Shown here: one piece after another, positions 1-4,961 of the stretch | Layout of the letters: each line of letters begins with the position of its first letter | Numbering within the stretch: position 1 is the stretch's first letter | DNA from: Coriobacteriia bacterium | Lineage (GTDB): Bacteria > Actinomycetota > Coriobacteriia > WRKU01 > WQUG01 | NCBI GenBank assembly: GCA_009785705.1 | Contig: WQVS01000089.1 | Location: 1-5,510, forward strand | DNA: 5,510 nucleotides | Direction of reading: 5' to 3' | The notes under the pieces: generated by a model | Seen by the model: the letters and a program-made list of their open reading frames with translations, nothing else | What the model was told of the DNA's origin: nothing | The model's database searches: none | Position numbers and translations under genes: made by a program

Positions 1-1473
1 ATAGATACACTACCTGTCCTTATAGAGGGACTTGTCGGACTTATCACAAGTTTAGTAGAAGCATTTGTTGGATTTGTACCTATTTTGCTAGAAGCAGGAG
101 TTACTCTCTTTAGTGCTATTGCAGAATCTTTGTCTACAATATTGCCGCCACTTCTAGAGGGCGCAGTAGAAGTAATAGGAACCTTGGCTGACATGCTGCC
201 AACATTGATTCCTTTGATTTTAGATGCGGCACTGACTTTGCTTATGTCTATTGTCGATGCCCTAGTCGATGTTGTAGAGCCGCTGCTTGATGGGGTCATA
301 CTGGTGATTATGGCTTTGGCTGATATGTTGCCAACACTCATTCCAGTAATCTTAGAAGCAGCTGTTAATCTGCTGATGTCTATTGTAGAGGCCTTGACAG
401 ACATCATAGCTCCACTAATTGAGGGAGCTGTCTCGCTAATATCTGCCTTAGTGGATATGCTACCAACTCTTATCCCTATAGTGCTGGATGCTGCCATTAC
501 TTTATTGATGGCTATCGTCGAAGCATTAACGGATATTCTGCCAGACCTTCTTGATGGTGCAATAACTTTGATTATGGCACTGGTAGATATGCTACCAACA
601 CTCATCCCTGCAATTTTGGATGCTGCGATTACACTACTTATGGCGATTGTAGATTCTCTTGATGAGGTTTTGCCCGCTTTGCTTGATGGTGTAATTCTAG
701 TGATTACATCTCTAGCAGATATGCTACCAACACTTATACCTGCGATTTTGGATGCAGCAATCACCTTGCTTATGGCCTTGGTAGATGCGCTGTCAACTAT
801 TTTGCCGGCACTTCTTGATGGGGCTATAACGGTCATCACAACTTTGGCCAGAATGCTTCCAACGCTTATATCTACGTTGCTCTCAGCAGCAACACAGCTT
901 TTTATGGCAATAGTTCGAGCAGTACCTACGATTTTGGGTTCATTACTTTCGGCAGTAAGCTCACTTATTATGAGAATTATAAGTAGCCTGGCTTCCTTTG
1001 CGGGAAGAATGGTGCGCGCAGGTGTAAATCTAATCAGAGGTCTCGTGCAAGGCCTTAGGGATGCAAGAGACCGAGTAATTAATGCCATTCGAGACATTGC
1101 TCAAGCAGCACTTGATTCAATTCTAAGCTTCTTTGGGATTAATTCTCCCTCAAAAGTATTCGCAAAGATTGGTACTAGTCTTTGTAGTGGCCTAGTAGAA
1201 GGACTTAGCGATGGAGCTAGCGATGTCATTAAAGAGGTTTGCAATCTTGCAGATGCGGTAACAGATGCTTTCGATGCTTCGCTAGAACTTCCTCTTGATG
1301 CGCGTGCTTCTGGTGTTGGTGGTTTAGACATCGGTGGTACTGGCAGAGGCTTCCATCCAGTAGGGGCAACAGGTGCAGGAGACACCTACCTAACCTTCAA
1401 TACTCCAGTAACGGGATATCACGAAGTACTTGCAGCAAATAGACGTGCACAAAGACAGATGGCTAGGGGGTGA
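1..1473 (+). CDS. Phage tail tape measure protein, C-terminal part (5' end outside window)
   Basis: The reading frame is open from base 1, so the start lies upstream; the visible part is 490 residues ending in TGA at 1471-1473. Tape measure proteins set siphophage tail length, fill the tail lumen, and may help pass DNA through the host envelope. Visible residues 1 to about 371 are tandem 22-residue helical repeats rich in Leu, Ile, Ala and Pro (DMLPTLIP recurs five times). An Arg-rich stretch follows, then the INSPSKVF block (1138-1161) that is characteristic of many tape measure C-termini in Gram-positive phages. The protein ends in a Gly-rich linker and a YLTFNTPV...RRAQRQMARG tail, also typical of the family. 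The next gene is a Dit-like protein, the expected neighbour. Oddities: no Lys, Arg or His in the first 283 visible residues, and exact 132-bp repeat phase. The hydrophobic repeats could be mistaken for membrane helices, but the context and C-terminal blocks argue strongly for a tape measure. Confidence 0.93.
   Translation: MDTLPVLIEGLVGLITSLVEAFVGFVPILLEAGVTLFSAIAESLSTILPPLLEGAVEVIGTLADMLPTLIPLILDAALTLLMSIVDALVDVVEPLLDGVILVIMALADMLPTLIPVILEAAVNLLMSIVEALTDIIAPLIEGAVSLISALVDMLPTLIPIVLDAAITLLMAIVEALTDILPDLLDGAITLIMALVDMLPTLIPAILDAAITLLMAIVDSLDEVLPALLDGVILVITSLADMLPTLIPAILDAAITLLMALVDALSTILPALLDGAITVITTLARMLPTLISTLLSAATQLFMAIVRAVPTILGSLLSAVSSLIMRIISSLASFAGRMVRAGVNLIRGLVQGLRDARDRVINAIRDIAQAALDSILSFFGINSPSKVFAKIGTSLCSGLVEGLSDGASDVIKEVCNLADAVTDAFDASLELPLDARASGVGGLDIGGTGRGFHPVGATGAGDTYLTFNTPVTGYHEVLAANRRAQRQMARG
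58..981 (+). repeat. Seven in-frame 132-bp (44-residue) tandem repeats in the tape measure gene
   Basis: Units begin at 58, 190, 322, 454, 586, 718 and 850, exactly 132 bp apart with no insertion or deletion. Each 44-residue unit is two related 22-residue halves. The first half is typified by DMLPTLIPAILDAAITLLMA; the second has a conserved P-x-L-L-D-G core. Units 2 to 6 are most alike; the first and last are diverged. The 22-residue phase extends beyond this array to the left window edge and rightwards to about 1113 (half-units at 982 and 1048) with fading similarity. Twenty-two equals two hendecads, consistent with a long amphipathic helix punctuated by proline. Protein similarity is far higher than DNA similarity, so these are old repeats, not recent slippage products. 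Confidence 0.9.
1465..1473 (+). promoter_or_regulatory. Shine-Dalgarno site of the Dit-like gene, overlapping the tape measure stop
   Basis: AGGGGGTGA matches the ideal AGGAGGTGA at eight of nine positions and contains the tape measure TGA stop. It lies four bases before the ATG at 1478, so it fixes this start rather than the in-frame TTG at 1430. Ribosomes ending the tape measure would stop on this site, which suggests translational coupling. Confidence 0.75.
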
Positions 1474-1477
1474 GAAT

Positions 1478-2470
1478 ATGTTATTTGATGAAAAGATTTA
1501 TGATGAAATATTTGAAACTTTCACCGGTGACGCTTTTGAGCCAGATGACCCTAATCTGCCAGATCCAGACCTTGACTTAGGACCTGTACCAGACGATGAT
1601 TCAGGCGCGACAGGAAAGGGACAAACTCCACCACCAGTAATAGAGCCGAATGAGAACCTAATCGAAATCGAAATATCTGCTGAAGGCCGTACGACCCCTC
1701 TTCGTATTTCAAGCGAGGCGCATGAACTGAATGTGTTGCTGGGACATGAGGGACTAAGTTCAGCCTTTAGTGAGATTGCTCACTTTGACCATGCAATCTT
1801 AGATGGTGGTAGTGTTGGTGGTCTTCGGGCAGCGACTAGGCGCATCACCTTAGATTTTGTTGCTGTTGGTAAGTCTCACCATGAGGTCGCATCTCTTTTT
1901 CCCATGGGACAAAAGGAAACCATCAAGGTCAGCAGAGGCAATGTGACTAGAATCATCGAAGGATATCGCGACGGTGCCGTTGAACTGCATGCAGCATCTG
2001 CTTTAGCGACCCCTGTAATGACGGTGTCCTTTTTATGCCCGAGCCCCTTCTTCAGAAGCGAGCAGAGTGTGACCATGCCCCTTAATGGTGCTTTTGGCGG
2101 TCTAGAGTACCCCATAGAGCCTCAAGGATACCCACTTCAATACGGAACGATTGATGAGAGTGGTCTCTCCACTGTCTTGAACAGCGGTGATTATCCCGCA
2201 CCTTTTGTATTAGAGATGACCAGTGCTGTTTCAGGCACCTTAGGGCTTTTAATTAATGGCAAGGAACTTGTGCGTATCGTAGGCGTTGCAAGTGGGGAGC
2301 GTATTGTCTTTGACACAGCTACAAAGATGTTAAGCATTGGCGACCAAAAAAGGCTCAGTGCCCTTGATGGAACTTTTCCAAGCCTACCTGTTGGTACTAG
2401 CACAGTAGAACTAACAGGGCTTGCGGGTAATCCCACCTTGAGTTTCTCAGAACTGTTCGAGGGGGTGTAA
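1478..2470 (+). CDS. Distal tail protein, Dit-like (siphovirus tail component family)
   Basis: A 330-residue protein directly after the tape measure, where Dit proteins sit. Dit forms the hexameric ring at the distal tail end that joins the tail tube to the hub and adsorption device. Residues about 61-190 resemble the N-terminal ring domain, including RRITLDFVAVG (121-131), LF at 140-141, and an RIIEGY strand near 158-163. Residues about 236-330 resemble the galectin-like C-terminal domain, with the N-x-G-D-x-P entry motif (NSGDYPAP, 235-242), ERIVFDT (274-280), and a late PVGTSTVELTG strand (304-314). Oddity: residues 18-59 form an acidic, Pro-rich segment (nine Asp and six Pro in residues 18-41, no Lys or Arg from 7 to 46) placed before the ring domain; Dit proteins usually start close to that domain. 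The start is ATG 1478, with a strong ribosome site and a 4-base gap after the tape measure. Assignment rests on domain pattern and synteny. Confidence 0.85.
   Translation: MLFDEKIYDEIFETFTGDAFEPDDPNLPDPDLDLGPVPDDDSGATGKGQTPPPVIEPNENLIEIEISAEGRTTPLRISSEAHELNVLLGHEGLSSAFSEIAHFDHAILDGGSVGGLRAATRRITLDFVAVGKSHHEVASLFPMGQKETIKVSRGNVTRIIEGYRDGAVELHAASALATPVMTVSFLCPSPFFRSEQSVTMPLNGAFGGLEYPIEPQGYPLQYGTIDESGLSTVLNSGDYPAPFVLEMTSAVSGTLGLLINGKELVRIVGVASGERIVFDTATKMLSIGDQKRLSALDGTFPSLPVGTSTVELTGLAGNPTLSFSELFEGV
2460..2467 (+). promoter_or_regulatory. Shine-Dalgarno site supporting the GTG start of the Gp37-like gene
   Basis: AGGGGGTG, the same core as before the Dit-like gene, is built from the last Dit codons (GAG GGG GTG) and ends just before its stop. 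It is six bases from GTG 2474, which supports this non-ATG start. Confidence 0.7.
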
Positions 2471-2473
2471 TCC

Positions 2474-3562
2474 GTGGAATTGTACCTACTTAATGAACGA
2501 GCAGAACGCATAGCAATCCTGCCTGAATATGAAAGTCTTAGCTGGCAAACGAATCTTATGACTTCAACGGCGAATCTAAAGGCTCCCGTTAGGTGTTTTG
2601 ACGACATTGTTCAGGCAAGGTATTTAGAGCGTTCAGATTCTGACACGATTCTCTTTATCAATAAAAAGCGAGTAGTAGATGGTTCTACAAATCAAGGCAG
2701 TTATTTATCAGCATATGACCCGGTAGAGCTTTTCAAGCGTCGCTTGCTCTTTAGGACACGTGACTTTAGAGAGCAAAGTCGCGAAGAAATTATTCGAAGG
2801 CTTATCGCTGCAGCGACATCTAATGTTGCAGATATGCCAGGGCAAAGTCGTGCCATGGGGCTTATGACAGGACTTGGTGTAGTTGCAGAAGGAGACATCC
2901 TTGATGAACGATTGACCTGCCAGATGTCATGGGGAACTATTTATGACCACATTGAGAGCGTACTGGAAAGTTACCCAGTACGCTTTTTTAGTCAGCTAGA
3001 TACTTCATCTGGAACTAGACGTATAGTTCCGACCCTCTATGAGGGCCAAGACCTATCAGACGAAGTGATTGTTTCAACTAGTTATGGCGACTTAATAGAT
3101 GTGGAATATAACTTTGAGAGCATCGACAAAAGAGACACTGCAGTGGTTGCAGGTTCTGGCGAGGGTGCTAGCAGATTAGTGGCTAGCTCTCGCATTAACT
3201 TAGGTGTTGATTATGGCGAATTGTGGGTCGAAGCCAACGACATTAGTGAAGATGATGGTATTGAAGGTAACCCTCCTCTTACGCTAGCCCAGCAAAGACA
3301 GCGCTTGCAGGCACGCGGAATCGAACAGCTTCATCAGCAGCCCTGCGAACATGCCTTGACAGGTACTGTTAGTCAAGAACGCTTTCAATACGGTGTTGAT
3401 TATCAGGTGGGCGACCGCATTGGATATGAGGCATTTGGCGAAAGACACGATGATGTTATTAGTGAGGTTGAAGAGGTCTTTGAGGGACAGCACTCCCGCA
3501 TCAACATCACTATTGGAAATACCTATCCAACTATTAGACAGATTATAGAAAGGAGCACTTAA
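2474..3562 (+). CDS. Tail hub / tail-tip protein, Siphovirus ReqiPepy6 Gp37-like
   Basis: A 362-residue protein starting at GTG, three bases after the Dit-like gene. It resembles the Siphovirus ReqiPepy6 Gp37-like family, tail-tip proteins found after Dit in many actinobacterial and some firmicute siphophages; by position it would form the hub or distal plug. Supporting features are the N-terminal β-rich start (ELYLLNERAERIAIL), a middle segment with AYDPVELFKRRLLFR (80-94), and the family-like AVVAGSGEGASRLV stretch (223-236). The C-terminal block has Y-x-x-G-V-D-Y-Q-V-G-D-R-I (306-316), then SEVEEVFEG and a terminal ITIGN strand, like the D-Y-x-x-G-D motif of hub proteins of the gp27 fold. 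At about 360 residues it is within the family range and lacks any fused peptidase, lysozyme or collagen-like extension, so receptor binding probably rests with the next gene. The exact structural role is inferred from synteny. Confidence 0.78.
   Translation: MELYLLNERAERIAILPEYESLSWQTNLMTSTANLKAPVRCFDDIVQARYLERSDSDTILFINKKRVVDGSTNQGSYLSAYDPVELFKRRLLFRTRDFREQSREEIIRRLIAAATSNVADMPGQSRAMGLMTGLGVVAEGDILDERLTCQMSWGTIYDHIESVLESYPVRFFSQLDTSSGTRRIVPTLYEGQDLSDEVIVSTSYGDLIDVEYNFESIDKRDTAVVAGSGEGASRLVASSRINLGVDYGELWVEANDISEDDGIEGNPPLTLAQQRQRLQARGIEQLHQQPCEHALTGTVSQERFQYGVDYQVGDRIGYEAFGERHDDVISEVEEVFEGQHSRINITIGNTYPTIRQIIERST
3549..3555 (+). promoter_or_regulatory. Shine-Dalgarno site of the fibre gene
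   Basis: AAAGGAG lies nine bases before ATG 3565, inside the last codons of the Gp37-like gene. This fixes the fibre start and continues the chain of closely linked translation units. Confidence 0.7.
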
Positions 3563-3564
3563 CG

Positions 3565-4551
3565 ATGAGTGACTCAACCTTAATTACTTTACCCTTTGAC
3601 GGTACAGAAGAACACCCAAGGCCAGTAGCAGCTTCTCACAGGCGAATGCTCTATCGCGACCTTTGGTCAGACATGATTTTGGAGCGCTTTACCTTTGCGC
3701 AGCACAATGAAAGAGAATTCACTGTTACGGGTGTGCTTATTGTAGACGGTGCCTATGCACGCTTTAATAGGCATCTTGTACAGGTAGGTGGAAGCACCGT
3801 TGGCGCACAAGTCCTTGTAGCCAGAATTGGATTTAGTGAAGGCGCGCAAAACGTAGAATTCTTTTTTGCCCCACGGAATAATCCTGGTGGCCTTATTGTT
3901 GCTGATTTGCGTCCCAATGGCTCAGCCTGGAATCCTGATGGAGTAAGACCTTCTCCCATTCGCATTCCTGACGAAACTATCACAGGGGCAAAGCTGGTAG
4001 GCAGGACGATAGGCAATGCTCTTCTTGCAGACAATGCAGTGCAGAGTAGAAACCTTGCAAATAATGCAGTACAGACGGGAAGCATTGTTGACAGGCATGT
4101 TACCAATGCCAAGCTTGCCGATAACTCAGTAAATGGAAGAACTATTGCAGATAGGTCTGTTACTGCAGCCAGTATGTCTGGCAGGCTTCCTGCCGCAAAT
4201 CTTCCCACCAGAAGTAATGAAGCACCTGCGATTTTAAGTCGCAATGGTTGGCAGGCAGGTATCAGCTCATGGCGCAGACATTTCGGAGTAGGACATGCAT
4301 CCATCAACCTTACTCCTCCAGCGAATTGGGCGGGACTTACGGGCGCTACAGGTACCGATGTGCTTGTTGCCATTGTTAATAATCCAGCATTTACTCCTTC
4401 TGCAACAGCAAACTTTACAGAGATGCAGTCAGGTTCAATATTTTCTTTTAGCTCAACTACAGGAGAACTTTGGTTTAGAAGCTCTTCGCGTTCGTGGGGC
4501 GGAAGAACAGACAGAAATGTTCGAGGGGTATATATAATCTCCCAAATATAG
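3565..4551 (+). CDS. Putative tail fibre / receptor-binding protein with decapeptide-repeat shaft
   Basis: A 328-residue protein two bases after the Gp37-like gene. It has three apparent parts. Residues 1 to about 135 form a mixed, β-rich region (YRDLWSDMILERF, FTVTGVLIVDGAYARF) that probably attaches to the tail; I do not recognise its family. Residues 139-208 contain seven gapless decapeptides of the type V-T-N-A-K-L-A-D-N-S, the kind of repeat seen in trimeric fibre shafts of many phages. Residues about 215-328 are rich in Ser, Thr, Asn, Trp and Gly (NLTPPANWAGLTGATGTDV, GELWFRSSSRSWGG) and end in VYIISQI, a plausible β-structured receptor-binding tip. Position between hub and holin fits a fibre or tip protein. 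No chaperone, peptidase or glycosidase motif is visible. It is short for a fibre, suggesting a stubby receptor-binding protein. Trimerisation and receptor binding are inference; the target is unknown. Confidence 0.8.
   Translation: MSDSTLITLPFDGTEEHPRPVAASHRRMLYRDLWSDMILERFTFAQHNEREFTVTGVLIVDGAYARFNRHLVQVGGSTVGAQVLVARIGFSEGAQNVEFFFAPRNNPGGLIVADLRPNGSAWNPDGVRPSPIRIPDETITGAKLVGRTIGNALLADNAVQSRNLANNAVQTGSIVDRHVTNAKLADNSVNGRTIADRSVTAASMSGRLPAANLPTRSNEAPAILSRNGWQAGISSWRRHFGVGHASINLTPPANWAGLTGATGTDVLVAIVNNPAFTPSATANFTEMQSGSIFSFSSTTGELWFRSSSRSWGGRTDRNVRGVYIISQI
3979..4188 (+). repeat. Seven in-frame 30-bp (10-residue) repeats in the fibre shaft
   Basis: Residues 139-208 divide without gaps into ITGAKLVGRT, IGNALLADNA, VQSRNLANNA, VQTGSIVDRH, VTNAKLADNS, VNGRTIADRS and VTAASMSGRL. 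Ile or Val is fixed at position 1, Leu/Ile/Met at position 6, and Asp/Asn/Gly is usual at position 8. At DNA level the neighbouring copies starting at 4024 and 4054 match at 19 of 22 bases, so at least this pair may be a fairly recent duplication. The pattern suits a β-solenoid or triple-stranded shaft. Confidence 0.85.
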
Positions 4552-4558
4552 AAAGGAG
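4552..4558 (+). promoter_or_regulatory. Shine-Dalgarno site of the holin gene
   Basis: AAAGGAG begins just before the end of the 14-base gap after the fibre stop and is seven bases from ATG 4566. It selects this start over an upstream in-frame extension to 4494 that would overlap the fibre gene. No promoter or terminator is evident in this gap, the largest in the window. Confidence 0.75.
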
Positions 4559-4565
4559 AAAGTAT

Positions 4566-4961
4566 ATGTTTTATTGGATACTTTGCGAAAATTCAGCAGC
4601 CGCGAGGCTGCTGCGCACCTTAGTGCAGGGTATTGCTGGGGTGTTGGTGGTAGCTCTGCCTGATGTGCGCTATGTGCTAGGAGAAATGCTGGCAAACTTA
4701 AGCGCACCTCAGTGGGCAATAGCGATAGTGGTACCAGTGGTAATGGTGTTGCTCTCCCCAGTAATGACAACGCTGGGAAAGTGGTCAACAAGGTCAAATC
4801 CTGATGCTTGTATTGTTTGCGACGCAGATGGTAATGAGCACTTTATAGATAAGGTGCTTGAAGCCTGTCCTGAGGAGAGTCAGTCCAAAGACGATTACCG
4901 TGAGGCAGAAATAGATTTGGATTTAAAGGCAAGTTTTAAAGCGGGTGGTGGCAATGGCTAG
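4566..4961 (+). CDS. Putative holin, two transmembrane segments
   Basis: A 131-residue protein between the fibre and the amidase, the usual holin position. Holins form membrane lesions at a set time and release the endolysin to the cell wall. Two hydrophobic segments are visible: about residues 18-34 (TLVQGIAGVLVVALPDV) and 50-70 (WAIAIVVPVVMVLLSPVMTTL). Arg14 and Arg17 precede the first and Lys72 and Arg76 follow the second, favouring a hairpin with both termini inside (class II type). The R-T-x-V-Q-G motif entering helix 1 resembles the r1t-type phage holin family, a tentative match. The C-terminal tail from residue 74 is soluble, acidic in the middle, and has a CIVC motif (Cys82, Cys85) plus Cys101, which is unusual for a holin tail. 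The ATG is chosen by the AAAGGAG site. The last eight bases overlap the amidase gene. Function is inferred from topology and context. Confidence 0.78.
   Translation: MFYWILCENSAAARLLRTLVQGIAGVLVVALPDVRYVLGEMLANLSAPQWAIAIVVPVVMVLLSPVMTTLGKWSTRSNPDACIVCDADGNEHFIDKVLEACPEESQSKDDYREAEIDLDLKASFKAGGGNG
4594..4613 (+). other. Perfect 8-bp hairpin with GCGA (GNRA) loop inside the holin 5' coding region
   Basis: CAGCAGCC (4594-4601) and GGCTGCTG (4606-4613) are exact reverse complements closing on GCGA, a GNRA tetraloop. The structure starts 28 bases after the first base of the holin ATG and encodes residues of the SAAARLL stretch. No U-run follows, so it is not an intrinsic terminator. It would form a stable RNA stem near the end of the ribosome start footprint; a role in tuning holin synthesis is inference only. 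Confidence 0.5.
4943..4951 (+). promoter_or_regulatory. Weak ribosome site of the endolysin gene within the holin end
   Basis: GGGTGGTGG lies two bases before ATG 4954; its GGTGGTG resembles GGAGGTG with one mismatch, but the spacing is short. Together with the 8-base overlap this suggests that endolysin translation depends partly on ribosomes finishing the holin. Confidence 0.45.

Noticed and set aside
85..900. Hydrophobic repeats as a multi-pass membrane protein
   Set aside because: Regular Asp/Glu and Pro every half-unit, the INSPSKVF block, the family-typical C-terminus and the Dit neighbour all indicate a tape measure protein.
1430..1477. Upstream in-frame extension of the Dit-like gene from TTG 1430
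   Set aside because: It overlaps the tape measure end, has no good ribosome site, and the ATG at 1478 has a near-ideal one.
2191..2607. Antisense open frame across the Dit/Gp37-like junction
   Set aside because: It is a shadow of two convincing sense genes; the Ser/Leu-rich translation shows no domain.
3753..4373. Long antisense open frame (206 residues) opposite the fibre gene
   Set aside because: It lies wholly inside a well-supported sense gene, has no ribosome site or family resemblance, and its length follows from the sense codon bias.
4460..4551. Possible diversity-generating retroelement variable region at the fibre C-terminus
   Set aside because: No AAC/AAT-rich codon cluster, no C-type lectin signature, and no template repeat or reverse transcriptase in the window.
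4494..4565. Upstream in-frame extension of the holin gene to 4494
   Set aside because: It would overlap the fibre gene by 58 bases and add a basic, non-hydrophobic leader; ATG 4566 has AAAGGAG at the right distance.
4540..4566. Promoter or terminator between the tail and lysis genes
   Set aside because: The gap is only 14 bases and holds the holin ribosome site; no hairpin with a U-run and no paired -35/-10 boxes were convincing.
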